Of a DNA stretch of 64,000 nt, positions 17,221 through 28,365 are shown piece by piece. The translations under genes were made by a program, and so were the position numbers. This DNA is from Flavobacterium sp. ENC (GTDB lineage: Bacteria > Bacteroidota > Bacteroidia > Flavobacteriales > Flavobacteriaceae): the NCBI RefSeq assembly GCF_020991415.1, contig NZ_JAJMOY010000004.1, forward strand, positions 186,001-250,000, given 5' to 3'. Within the stretch, counting starts at the first letter, position 1. The number at the start of each line of letters is the position of its first letter. Below the pieces are notes generated by a model. It worked only from the letters and a program-made list of their open reading frames with translations. It was not told the origin of the DNA and did not search any database.

Positions 17221-18837
17221 ATGTCTGGAATATTAGCCGTTATAGGTAAAGGAAAAGACCCGCAGCTCGTGAGAGAGCTTTCTAAAAGAATGTCGCACCG
17301 TGGTCCTGATGAAAGAGGGTATCAGATCATGGAAAATGGCAGTATTATCTGCCATGAAAGTTTGTCTATTATAGATTTGAATTCAGGGAAACAGCCTATT
17401 CAGGGAACTAAAAATGCCTGGATGGCACATGATGGGGAAATCTATAATTATCAGGAATTAAAAAACGGGCTTTTAAAAGCGTATACGTTCAGAACGAAAT
17501 CAGATTCAGAAGTTATTGTGCATTTGTACGAGGAATTCGGATATAATTTTTGTAATAAACTGGACGGGGATTTTGCTTTTGTAATCATTGATGGAGACGA
17601 TTATATTGCCGGCAGGGATCCGTTGGGCGTTAAGCCTCTGTATTATGGTCTGGATGAAAGAGGAAGAATCTATTTTTCTTCTGAAATGAAACCAATTGCA
17701 GATCAGTGCAAAACATTTTCCACTTTTCCTCCCGGGCATTATTATACCCCAAAGACCGGTTTTGTAAAATATTACAAGCCTGAATATGAGGATTACGAAA
17801 AGGCAAATCATGATCTTGATTTATCTTTAATAAGAGAGACACTGACAGAAGCAGTCCGCAAGCGATTAATGGGTGACTTACCAGTCGGCGTTTTGCTTTC
17901 GGGTGGTCTGGATTCTTCTTTGATTTCTTCGATTGCGGCCCGATTACTGGCCGGAACCGGTAAAAAAATACAATCCTTTTCAATTGGCTTAAATGCTGAT
18001 GCTCCCGATAATAAAATTGCCAGAAAAGCAGCTGAATTTTTGGGAACAGAACATCACGAAATTCATTTTTCTGTTCAGGAAGGAATTGACGTGTTAGAAA
18101 AAATAATTCAGAATATTGAAACCTACGATGTCATCTCGGTACGAGCGAGTGTACCCATGTTTATATTGTCGAAAGCAATAGCAGAGAAAGGTATAAAAGC
18201 GATTTTGTCCGGAGAAGGTGCTGATGAAATCTTCGGAGGGCATTTGTATTTTAGAAATGCTCCGTCAACAGAAGAATTTCAAAAAGAAACGATCGAAAGA
18301 GTGCAGAAACTGTTTACGGCAGATTTATTGCGCGCTGACAAATCGACCATGGCAAATGGTATCGAAACAAGAGTTCCGTTTTTAGACAAAGATTTCCTTG
18401 ATGCCAATATGCTGATCAAACCCGACGAAAAACAGCCTAAAACATACGACGGAATTGAGAAATATATTCTGAGAAAAGCATTTGATACTCCCGAGAATCC
18501 ATATTTGCCGACAGAGGTTTTATGGCGTCAGAAAGAACAATTTTCAGATGGAGTCGGATACAACTGGATTGACGAATTAATTGAATATTGTGCGACACAG
18601 GTATCAGACGAGCAATTACAGAGTGCCAATGCAGAATTCCCATACAATTCTCCAACCACAAAAGAAGCGTATTTATACCGATCGATTTTCCACAAATATT
18701 ATCCACAGGTGAGTGCGGCGCAGACCGTTCGAAAATGGATTCCAAAATGGCAGGAAAACCAGGATCCAAGCGGAAGGGCAAATGCAGCCCACCTGAAAGC
18801 GGATGTTAAAATTGCAAAATCCGGTGTAGCGGTTTAA
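17221..18837 (+). CDS. Asparagine synthetase B paralog with a degenerate glutaminase site
   Basis: The protein is 538 aa and aligns along its whole length with the upstream AsnB. The synthetase half keeps SGGLDSS (227-233), ILSGEGADEIFGGHLYFRNA, VPFLDKDFLD, WRQKEQFSDGVGYNWIDEL and DPSGRA. The glutaminase half is altered at the active site. It starts MSGILAV, so Ser replaces the N-terminal Cys nucleophile. The pocket Arg is Ser47 (CHESLSIID) and the pocket Asn is Asp71 (HDGEIYN); the Asp in KSDSEVI (95) is kept. It should be poor at, or incapable of, glutamine hydrolysis. It may use ammonia, or ammonia supplied by a partner. It has its own promoter and terminator. The changes are coding substitutions in an intact frame, not decay. 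Confidence 0.88.
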   Translation: MSGILAVIGKGKDPQLVRELSKRMSHRGPDERGYQIMENGSIICHESLSIIDLNSGKQPIQGTKNAWMAHDGEIYNYQELKNGLLKAYTFRTKSDSEVIVHLYEEFGYNFCNKLDGDFAFVIIDGDDYIAGRDPLGVKPLYYGLDERGRIYFSSEMKPIADQCKTFSTFPPGHYYTPKTGFVKYYKPEYEDYEKANHDLDLSLIRETLTEAVRKRLMGDLPVGVLLSGGLDSSLISSIAARLLAGTGKKIQSFSIGLNADAPDNKIARKAAEFLGTEHHEIHFSVQEGIDVLEKIIQNIETYDVISVRASVPMFILSKAIAEKGIKAILSGEGADEIFGGHLYFRNAPSTEEFQKETIERVQKLFTADLLRADKSTMANGIETRVPFLDKDFLDANMLIKPDEKQPKTYDGIEKYILRKAFDTPENPYLPTEVLWRQKEQFSDGVGYNWIDELIEYCATQVSDEQLQSANAEFPYNSPTTKEAYLYRSIFHKYYPQVSAAQTVRKWIPKWQENQDPSGRANAAHLKADVKIAKSGVAV

Positions 18838-18902
18838 AAGATAAAATCTTCACTGAAAAATAAATAGAATCCAGATAGCAATTGGATTTACAAGAATAAC
18901 AT

Positions 18903-18948
18903 AAAAATCCGAAACGACATTTTAAAAGTTTGTTTCGGATTTTTTTTA
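18903..18948 (+). terminator. Terminator of asnB2
   Basis: AAATCCGAAAC pairs with GTTTCGGATTT, with a loop of about 16 nt, followed by a run of eight or more T. Confidence 0.85.
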
Positions 18949-18967
18949 TAGGATTCTATTTTTAAGA

Positions 18968-18998
18968 TTAGCTGTGTCTAAGAAAAGTACTATATTTG
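18968..18998 (+). promoter_or_regulatory. Promoter for the M16 peptidase gene
   Basis: TATATTTG (18991-18998) matches the -7 consensus exactly. TTAG (18968-18971), 19 nt upstream, is a three-of-four match to the -33 TTTG. The leader would be about 40 nt. Confidence 0.5.
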
Positions 18999-19044
18999 GT
19001 TCAGTCATAAATAATTAATCGTGTTTTAATAATTGAATGAAAAT

Positions 19045-21777
19045 ATGAAAAAAGTATTACTTAAAGGAATTTTGTGTTGCGCGCTGAGCGTAGTGAGTTC
19101 TGGTTACGCTCAAAAAAAGGAAACCCCCAAATACATTACCAATGTAGAAGGAGTGAAGGAATATTCATTAAATAATGGATTAAAAGTACTCTTGATTTCG
19201 GATGCTTCCCAAAGTAATATGGTGGTGAATATCATTTATAATGTAGGTTCCAGAAATGAAGGGTATGGCGAAAAAGGAATGGCGCATTTACTAGAGCACA
19301 TGCTTTTTAAGAGTACTAAAAACCTGGGTGATATCAAAAAAATGCTTTCAGACAAAGGCGGAAATGCCAATGGAACGACCTGGCTGGACAGAACCAATTA
19401 TTATGAAGTTTTTCCTTCCAATGATGAAAATCTGAAATGGAGCCTGGAGATGGAAGCAGACAGGATGGTTAATTCTACGATTCTGCAGACCGATCTGGAT
19501 AAAGAATTCTCTGTAGTAAGAAATGAATTTGAGATTGGAGAAAACAATCCCGATGGCGTTTTGCAGGAAAGAATAATTTCTACGGCTTATTTATGGCATA
19601 ATTACGGAAATAGTACTATTGGAAGCAAAGAAGACATAGAACGCGTAAAAGCAAATACATTAAGGGTTTTTTACGAAAGATATTATCAGCCTGACAATGC
19701 AACTTTGGTGATCGCAGGTAAATTTGATGAGCAAAAGGCACTGGAATACATTGGACAGTATTTTTCAGTTATACCAAAACCAAAAAGAGTTTTGGATAAA
19801 ACCTATACCCTTGAGCCGGCTCAGGACGGGGAGAAATTTGTAGAATTAAAAAGAGCAGGTGACAGTAAAAACGTAGGTGCTTTGTACCACACCGCTCCTT
19901 ACGCTGATAAAGATTACGCCGCCATTGATGCTTTGACCGAGATTTTAACGGCAGATCCTTCCGGTTATCTTTATAAATCATTAGTAGAAGCGCGTAAAGT
20001 ATCCAGTATTTACAGCTGGCAGCCAACTGTGAGAGATGCAAGTTTTGTGTATTTCGGAGTCGCTGTGCCTAACGATAAAGACATTAAGGAAACTGAAAAT
20101 ATCGTACGAACAGAACTGGATAAAATCCCGACAACAAAATATACCGATGAAGATGTAGCGAGAGCGAAAGCAAAAATCATTAAACAGATCGAAAGTATAA
20201 AAAACAACACCATTTCTTATGCAATCAATCTGACGGAAATTATCGGAGCAGGAGATTACAGACTTGGTTTTATCTATCGTGATGCTGTCGAGAAATTGAC
20301 AAAAGAAGATATACAAAGAGTTGCAGAGAAATATTTCAGAAGCAATAACAGAACGGTTGGAATTTTTATTCCGTCTAAAGAAGAGCAACGATTGAAATCC
20401 GTAGAAATTACAGACGAGCAAATAGCAGCACTTACTAAAGATTATAAAGGAAAAGCGTTAGAAAAAGAAACAGCTGCATTTGAAGCTTCCATCAAAAATT
20501 TAAAACAAAATCTGGTAGAAGGGAAACTAAGTAATGGTGCAAAATACGGATTGGTTAAAAAGGAAATAAAAGGCGGAAAAGTTCAGGCAAGTTTTAAATT
20601 CCCGGTAAGTAATGAAAAGGATTTGGCCGGTAAGTCAGATGTTGGGGCGATTTTAGCACAATTACTGAAAACAGGTACCAAAACCAGAACCAAAGAACAA
20701 ATTCAGGATCGGTTAGATCAGTTGAAATCCAGTGTGAATTTTAGTTTTTCAAAACAGACTTTATCGATCAATGTCAGTACTTATAAAGAAAACTTTAAAG
20801 AAGTAATGGATATTTTGTCTGATTTGCTGGTGAATTCTACTTTCCCGGAAAATGAATTGACAAAAACCATTACGGAATACAATACTTATTTAGAATCTAA
20901 CCTGAATGATCCTCAGACTGTAGCTTTTACCGAAATTACAAGAATAACTTCTAAATATCCGAAAGAAAGTATTTTTTACACCTCAACAATTCAGGAGCAA
21001 ATAGAGGCTTACAAGAAAATCAAGCAATCCGAAATAGTAGATTTTTACAAAAACATTCTGGGAGGACAAAACGGGACAGGTTGCGTAATCGGAGAATTAG
21101 ACGCGAAAAGCACCGTTGAAATCCTTGAAAAAACTTTCGGTAAATGGAATTCTAAATCCAAATACGAACTGGCTAACCCAACGTATTTCGACACTCAGAA
21201 ATTAGATAAAGATTATAGCACTCCGGACAAGGAAAATGCGGTGGCTATTGGGAAAATGAGTTTAAAAATGAATACCAAAAGCCCGGATTACCCAGCCTTC
21301 ATTATGGTGAATGAGATCATCGGAAGCGGAGGTTTTTTAACTTCAAGAATTCCGATGCGATTAAGAGAAAAAGAAGGAATCAGTTACGGAGCAGGTTCAT
21401 TTATTGATGTGCCAATCACGAATGATGTTGCTTTTTGGGAATATTACGCTTTTTTAAATCCTACGAAAAAATCGGCTGTTGAAGCAGCGACAAAAGAGGA
21501 AATTACAAAAGCATTAAAAGACGGATTTACAGAAGAAGAACTGAAAACAAATCTGGTTAGCTGGCAGAATAAGAGAAAAACCAGATTAGGAAGTGATGAT
21601 ACTTTGATGAGTCTGGTGAATACACATCTTACTTACGGAATCCCACTGGAAGATTATGATGATTTAGAAACGAAAGTTAAAGCGTTGAAAATACAAGAAG
21701 TAAATAGTGCTTTAAAGAAATATTTAAGTCTGGATAGAATGACTTCAATCTATGCAGGAGATTTTAATAAAAAATAA
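19045..21777 (+). CDS. M16 family zinc metallopeptidase (two-domain, secreted)
   Basis: The protein is about 910 aa from the ATG at 19045; the frame opens at a TTG four codons earlier, which is less likely. A signal peptide (KKVLLKGILCCALSVVSSGY) directs export. The first M16 domain carries the inverted zinc motif HLLEH (GMAHLLEHMLF, about residues 81-85 of the chosen protein) and the downstream Glu in VVRNEFEIGENNP. The second half contains a degenerate M16-like domain without HxxEH, with GSGGFLTSRIPMRLREKEG, the R/Y substrate-binding segment. This layout is typical of bacterial pitrilysin/insulinase-like enzymes that degrade peptides in the periplasm. It is monocistronic, flanked by terminators. 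Confidence 0.88.
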   Translation: MKKVLLKGILCCALSVVSSGYAQKKETPKYITNVEGVKEYSLNNGLKVLLISDASQSNMVVNIIYNVGSRNEGYGEKGMAHLLEHMLFKSTKNLGDIKKMLSDKGGNANGTTWLDRTNYYEVFPSNDENLKWSLEMEADRMVNSTILQTDLDKEFSVVRNEFEIGENNPDGVLQERIISTAYLWHNYGNSTIGSKEDIERVKANTLRVFYERYYQPDNATLVIAGKFDEQKALEYIGQYFSVIPKPKRVLDKTYTLEPAQDGEKFVELKRAGDSKNVGALYHTAPYADKDYAAIDALTEILTADPSGYLYKSLVEARKVSSIYSWQPTVRDASFVYFGVAVPNDKDIKETENIVRTELDKIPTTKYTDEDVARAKAKIIKQIESIKNNTISYAINLTEIIGAGDYRLGFIYRDAVEKLTKEDIQRVAEKYFRSNNRTVGIFIPSKEEQRLKSVEITDEQIAALTKDYKGKALEKETAAFEASIKNLKQNLVEGKLSNGAKYGLVKKEIKGGKVQASFKFPVSNEKDLAGKSDVGAILAQLLKTGTKTRTKEQIQDRLDQLKSSVNFSFSKQTLSINVSTYKENFKEVMDILSDLLVNSTFPENELTKTITEYNTYLESNLNDPQTVAFTEITRITSKYPKESIFYTSTIQEQIEAYKKIKQSEIVDFYKNILGGQNGTGCVIGELDAKSTVEILEKTFGKWNSKSKYELANPTYFDTQKLDKDYSTPDKENAVAIGKMSLKMNTKSPDYPAFIMVNEIIGSGGFLTSRIPMRLREKEGISYGAGSFIDVPITNDVAFWEYYAFLNPTKKSAVEAATKEEITKALKDGFTEEELKTNLVSWQNKRKTRLGSDDTLMSLVNTHLTYGIPLEDYDDLETKVKALKIQEVNSALKKYLSLDRMTSIYAGDFNKK

Positions 21778-21848
21778 TAAAATAAATTCCAATTTTTTAA
21801 AATTCCAGATTCCAATTTAGCATTTGAAATTTTAAAAATAAAAACTTC

Positions 21849-21889
21849 AAAAACCGAAATGACATCCCGATGTTTGTTTCGGTTTTTTT
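21849..21889 (+). terminator. Terminator of the M16 peptidase gene
   Basis: AAAAACCGAAA (21849-21859) pairs with TTTCGGTTTTT, with an inner ACAT/ATGT extension and a T-run. A 68-codon frame on the other strand crosses this hairpin and is not a gene. Confidence 0.82.
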
Positions 21890-22033
21890 GCATAATCAAC
21901 TTTTGGAATTTGGAATTTTAAAAATTTGGAATTTAAATCGATTGTTCCTTTTTTTATTGGCTTTTTTTGACAATATGTTAATAACTTACCAGCTTTAAAT
22001 CGTAATTTAACGGATATATAATTTGCGTTTTTA

Positions 22034-22041
22034 TATATTTG
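22034..22041 (+). promoter_or_regulatory. Putative -7 box of gyrB
   Basis: TATATTTG at 22034-22041 matches the Bacteroidota -7 consensus. No clear -33 TTTG is seen 19 nt upstream. The leader to gyrB would be about 32 nt. Confidence 0.5.
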
Positions 22042-22056
22042 CGTGTTAGACAATAA

Positions 22057-24021
<1,965 letters not shown>

Positions 24022-24039
24022 AATAAAAGTTTAATAAAT

Positions 24040-24084
24040 CAATTCGTTTAATTGTTTAAATTTACTAAACAATTAAGCGAATTG
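24040..24084. repeat. 19-bp stem inverted repeat between gyrB and mdh
   Basis: The arms 24040-24058 (CAATTCGTTTAATTGTTTA) and 24066-24084 are complementary apart from one T-G pair, with a 7-nt loop. There is no T-run after it, so it is not a standard terminator. The arm shares TTTAATTGTTTA with the valS leader repeat at 44439-44460, which suggests a dispersed family. Confidence 0.75.
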
Positions 24085-24131
24085 TCATTTAGAGACATAC
24101 AAATTAATTAATAACCGATAAAGTATAAAAT

Positions 24132-25067
24132 ATGAAAGTTACCATTGTAGGAGCAGGAAATGTTGGAGCTACATGTGCAGATGTTATTTCTTATAGAGGA
24201 ATTGCCAGCGAAGTAGTGTTGTTGGATATTAAGGAAGGTTTTGCCGAAGGAAAGGCATTGGATATTATGCAATGTGCTACAAACACAGGTTTTAATACCA
24301 AAGTATCCGGAGTAACCAATGATTATTCTAAAACAGCCGGAAGTGATGTAGTTGTCATTACATCCGGAATTCCAAGGAAACCAGGAATGACCCGTGAAGA
24401 ATTAATTGGTATCAACGCAGGAATTGTGAAAACAGTTGCTGAGAACGTGTTAAAACATTCGCCGGACACCATCATTGTTGTAGTTTCTAATCCAATGGAT
24501 ACTATGACGTATTTAGCTTTAAAATCTACCGGATTGCCAAAAAACAGAATTATAGGTATGGGAGGTGCTTTAGATAGTTCCCGTTTCAGAACCTATTTGT
24601 CCCTGGCTTTAGATAAGCCGGCAAACGATATCTCTGCAATGGTTATTGGAGGTCATGGTGATACGACTATGATTCCGTTAACCCGCCTGGCATCTTATAA
24701 CGGAATCCCGGTGACGGAATTTCTTTCAGAAGAAGCATTGCAAAAAGTAGCCGCAGATACGATGGTTGGCGGAGCTACCCTTACAGGTCTTTTAGGAACT
24801 TCTGCGTGGTATGCGCCGGGAGCTTCTGTAGCGTACCTTGTGGATAGTATTTTAAATGATCAGAAAAAAATGATTGCGTGTTCTGTTTTTGTAGAAGGAG
24901 AATACGGTCAGAACGATATATGCATAGGAGTACCTTGTATAATTGGTAAAAACGGAGTAGAAGAAATTCTGGATATCCAGTTAAACGAGCAGGAAAAGGC
25001 TTTGTTTGCCAAAAGTGCAGATGCAGTTAGAGGGATGAATGATGCTCTAAAATCGATTTTAGTATAA
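24132..25067 (+). CDS. mdh: Malate dehydrogenase
   Basis: The protein is 311 aa and interconverts malate and oxaloacetate with NAD in the TCA cycle. It has the Rossmann motif VTIVGAGNVGATCADVI (3-19), NAD-ribose Asp in EVVLLDIKEG, the substrate-binding Arg residues in GIPRKPGMTREELIGIN (about 80-96), VVSNPMDTMTYLAL, and the catalytic His in MVIGGHGDTTMIPL (about 171-184). The NPMD rather than NPVD sequence and the MTRxxL loop point to the LDH-like type III MDH of Bacteroidota and archaea rather than lactate dehydrogenase. Confidence 0.94.
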   Translation: MKVTIVGAGNVGATCADVISYRGIASEVVLLDIKEGFAEGKALDIMQCATNTGFNTKVSGVTNDYSKTAGSDVVVITSGIPRKPGMTREELIGINAGIVKTVAENVLKHSPDTIIVVVSNPMDTMTYLALKSTGLPKNRIIGMGGALDSSRFRTYLSLALDKPANDISAMVIGGHGDTTMIPLTRLASYNGIPVTEFLSEEALQKVAADTMVGGATLTGLLGTSAWYAPGASVAYLVDSILNDQKKMIACSVFVEGEYGQNDICIGVPCIIGKNGVEEILDIQLNEQEKALFAKSADAVRGMNDALKSILV

Positions 25068-25086
25068 GGATTTTGGTAAAAAAAAG

Positions 25087-25117
25087 ATAAGGCTGCACTT
25101 TTGCAGTCTTTTTTTTG
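25087..25117 (+). terminator. Terminator of mdh
   Basis: GGCTGCA (25091-25097) pairs with TGCAGTC (25102-25108) across CTTT, followed by nine T. Confidence 0.82.
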
Positions 25118-25135
25118 AGATTAATTAATAAATAA

Positions 25136-25167
25136 ATTGGTTAATCTTTTCGTAAATTATATATTTG
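25136..25167 (+). promoter_or_regulatory. Promoter for secDF
   Basis: ATTG (25136-25139), 20 nt, then TATATTTG (25160-25167), a perfect -7 box. The leader to the ATG at 25295 would be about 120 nt. Confidence 0.6.
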
Positions 25168-25294
25168 CTCGGTTTAAAAAAAATGTTGTAATTCGTGATC
25201 TAGTTTTTTAGTTTTAAAAAAATCATGTCAGGGCTTATTTTATGGGACTTTAAAACAAAAACAAACAATAAAACATAATTAATTTTTAGTAATA

Positions 25295-28285
25295 ATGCAG
25301 AATAAAGGACTTATTAAATTTTTCGCAATTCTATTTGCATTGGTAAGTATTTACCAACTTTCGTTCACTTATGTGGCAAGCAATGTCAAAAGTGAGGCTA
25401 AGGCTTTTGCAGGAGATAATCCTGATAAAGAGCTAAAATATTTAGATTCTATTGGTAAGGTAAGTGTACTGAATCTTGGATTTACGAATTTTACTTATAA
25501 TGAAGTAAAAAACAAGCAAATCAACAAAGGTCTTGACTTAGAAGGAGGAATCAATGTTATTCTTCAGATTTCTATTAAAGATGTTTTAAAAGGTTTAGCA
25601 AACAATTCTAAAAACCCGGTTTTCAATAAATCTTTAGCTGATGCGACTGCAAATCTGGAAGGAAACAAAAGTTATTTAGATAAATTTTTTGAGGCTTTTG
25701 ATGCAAATTCAAACGGTGCAACAAAATTAGCATCTCCTGAAATTTTCGCCAACAGAAACTTACAAGGTGAAGGCGGAATTGCTTTTGAAATGACTGATGC
25801 ACAAGCGCAAAAAGTAATTAGAAAAAAAGTAGATGAGTCTATCGAAAGTGCTTATAAAGTACTAAGAGAGCGTATCGATAAATTTGGTGTTACACAACCA
25901 AACATCCAGAAATTAGGATCTACAGGAAGAATCTTAGTGGAACTTCCTGGTGCCAAAGATGTGGACAGAATTAAAAAATTATTAGGAGGAAAAGCTCAGT
26001 TGGAGTTTTGGGAAACTTATAAAGTAGAAGAAATAGGAAACTTTTTAGTGTCTGCAAACGAAGCACTGAAAAAAACTGAAATCAAAAAGACAGAAACTAA
26101 AATAGTTGCTAAAGATTCATTGAATGCTTTATTGACTGATGCAAAAGATTCAACTGAAGCTAAAAAAGGAAACAACCCGTTATTTGACAAAATTTTAGGT
26201 CAGGGTGGCGGACCGGTTTTAGGTTATTTTGCTCCAAAAGATACTGCAACTATCAATTCATACCTGAAAAGACCGGAAATCAGAATTTTACTGGCTGCCG
26301 ATCAGCATTATGCAAAATTTGTATGGAGTAAACCAACTACTATAAAAGACCCGCAATCAAAAGATATTAAAAATGCGAAGGATATTGAAGTAGTTGAATT
26401 ATATGCTTTAAAAGGAAACAGAGACAATATTCCGGCTATGAACGGTGGTCTTGTAACGGATGCAAAAGATACATTTGACCAAATGGGTAAACCGGCTGTT
26501 TCTATGCAAATGAACAGTCAGGGTGCTAAAGTTTGGGAAGAACTAACAGGAAGAGCTTTTTCTCAAAAAAGTTATATCGCTATTGTTTTAGATGATATCG
26601 TTTATTCTGCACCAGGTGTAACCAGCGGACCAATCGCAGGAGGAAGATCTGAAATTACAGGTTCTTTTGATGTAGCTGAAACTAAAGATTTAGCTAACGT
26701 ATTAAATGCAGGTAAATTACCGGCTTCTGCAGATATTATTCAATCAACAGTAGTAGGACCATCTTTAGGTCAGGCTGCAATTGATGCAGGGACAATGTCA
26801 TCTGTAATTGGATTTTTATTAGTTTGTTTATGGATGGTTTTCTATTACGGTAAAGCAGGTTGGTATGCTAATCTTGCCTTATTATTAAACTTACTTTTCT
26901 TATTTGGAATTATGGCAAGTTTTGGTTTTGTATTAACATTGCCAGGTATTGCAGGTATCGTATTAACATTAGGTACAGCGGTAGATGCTAACATTATTAT
27001 ATTTGAAAGAGCAAAAGAGGAATTACGTGATGGTAAATCGCTGGCGGAAGCAGTAGCTACATCTTACGGATGGCACGGAGCAATGCGTTCGATCATTGAT
27101 GCAAACGTTACGCACGTTTTAACAGGAGCGATCTTGTTTATTTTCGGAACAGGACCAATCAAAGGTTTTGCTTTAACATTACTTATTGGTATCGTAACGT
27201 CTATGTTTACGTCAATCTTTATTGCAAGAATTTTTATTGACAGAAACATTGCAGGAAAAGGTGATTTAACTTTCTCTACCAATATCACTAAAAACTGGTT
27301 TACGAACTTCCACTTTGACTTTATCAAAATCAAGAAATTTACTTATATCTTCTCTTCAATTGTAGTTGTAGTAAGTTTGATTTCTATCTTTTTCATTAAC
27401 GGATTAGATCAGGGTGTTGACTTTGTCGGAGGAAGAACTTTCCAGGTTAAATTTGAAAAACCGGTTGATGCAACTGTAGTTTCAGATGAATTATCTGCTG
27501 CTTTCGGAACTCCTGTAGAAGCTAAAATCTTAGGTGATGATGATCAGTTGAAAATTACGACTAAATACAAAATCAAAGAAGACGGAGTAGCAGTTGATGA
27601 AGAAGTAAATCAAATATTATACAAAGCGTTAGCGAAATATTATCCTAACACTTCTTATGATAAATTTACAAACACTTACGACGGTAAAAAAGTTGGAGTA
27701 TTACAGGCTTCTAAAGTTGGAGCTTCGATCTCTGAAGATATCAAAACAAACTCATATTGGGCAGTTTTGGGTGCTATGGCAGCGATCTTCTTATACTTAA
27801 TGGTATCTTTCCGTAAATGGCAGTATTCATTAGGTGCGATTGCAGCTGTTGCGCATGACGTTATCTTCGTATTAGGAATTTACTCTTTATGCTACAAATT
27901 CATGCCTTTCCACATGGAAATGGATCAGCACTTCATTGCTGCGATTCTTACCGTAATCGGTTACTCGATGAATGATACTGTAATTGTATTCGACAGAATC
28001 AGAGAGTTCATTATCGGAAACCGTAAAGGAAGTTTTGAAGATATTGTAAATGCTTCTATTAACACTACATTATCAAGAACGTTGAATACTTCATTAATGA
28101 TGATCATCGTATTATTGACAATGTTTATTTTCGGTGGAGAGTCTATCAGAGGATTTATCTTTGCCATGTTAGTGGGTATTGTTGTAGGTACTTATTCTTC
28201 ATTATTCATCGCGACACCGGTATTGGTTGACACGATTTCTAAAGATGATAAACACACTATTGAAGACAAGCATAACAAAGCATAA
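25295..28285 (+). CDS. secDF: Fused protein translocase subunit SecDF
   Basis: The protein is 996 aa. SecD and SecF are one polypeptide, the normal state in Bacteroidota. The SecD half (about 1-660) has an N-terminal membrane segment, the GLDLEGGINVILQ motif, a large periplasmic P1 domain with an insertion rich in Lys/Thr (about 265-300), and LTLPGIAGIVLTLGTAVDANIIIFERAKEE in a membrane helix. The SecF half (about 680-996) has GLDQGVDFVGGRTFQVKF and AILTVIGYSMNDTVIVFDRIRE. The conserved D and R residues form the proton path. It uses the proton motive force to pull proteins through SecYEG. A strong terminator follows. Confidence 0.95.
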   Translation: MQNKGLIKFFAILFALVSIYQLSFTYVASNVKSEAKAFAGDNPDKELKYLDSIGKVSVLNLGFTNFTYNEVKNKQINKGLDLEGGINVILQISIKDVLKGLANNSKNPVFNKSLADATANLEGNKSYLDKFFEAFDANSNGATKLASPEIFANRNLQGEGGIAFEMTDAQAQKVIRKKVDESIESAYKVLRERIDKFGVTQPNIQKLGSTGRILVELPGAKDVDRIKKLLGGKAQLEFWETYKVEEIGNFLVSANEALKKTEIKKTETKIVAKDSLNALLTDAKDSTEAKKGNNPLFDKILGQGGGPVLGYFAPKDTATINSYLKRPEIRILLAADQHYAKFVWSKPTTIKDPQSKDIKNAKDIEVVELYALKGNRDNIPAMNGGLVTDAKDTFDQMGKPAVSMQMNSQGAKVWEELTGRAFSQKSYIAIVLDDIVYSAPGVTSGPIAGGRSEITGSFDVAETKDLANVLNAGKLPASADIIQSTVVGPSLGQAAIDAGTMSSVIGFLLVCLWMVFYYGKAGWYANLALLLNLLFLFGIMASFGFVLTLPGIAGIVLTLGTAVDANIIIFERAKEELRDGKSLAEAVATSYGWHGAMRSIIDANVTHVLTGAILFIFGTGPIKGFALTLLIGIVTSMFTSIFIARIFIDRNIAGKGDLTFSTNITKNWFTNFHFDFIKIKKFTYIFSSIVVVVSLISIFFINGLDQGVDFVGGRTFQVKFEKPVDATVVSDELSAAFGTPVEAKILGDDDQLKITTKYKIKEDGVAVDEEVNQILYKALAKYYPNTSYDKFTNTYDGKKVGVLQASKVGASISEDIKTNSYWAVLGAMAAIFLYLMVSFRKWQYSLGAIAAVAHDVIFVLGIYSLCYKFMPFHMEMDQHFIAAILTVIGYSMNDTVIVFDRIREFIIGNRKGSFEDIVNASINTTLSRTLNTSLMMIIVLLTMFIFGGESIRGFIFAMLVGIVVGTYSSLFIATPVLVDTISKDDKHTIEDKHNKA

Positions 28286-28301
28286 TAAGCTATTTTTATA
28301 T

Positions 28302-28336
28302 AAAAAAAGATCCAACGAAAGTTGGATCTTTTTTTT
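28302..28336 (+). terminator. Terminator of secDF
   Basis: AGATCCAAC (28308-28316), loop GAAA, GTTGGATCT (28321-28329), then a T-run; A-residues precede it. Confidence 0.9.
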
Positions 28337-28365
28337 GTGCTATATTTAATCCATAAAGAAAATGT

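Noticed and set aside
21847..22053. 68-codon minus-strand frame
   Set aside because: It crosses the M16 terminator hairpin and the gyrB promoter and has no family features.
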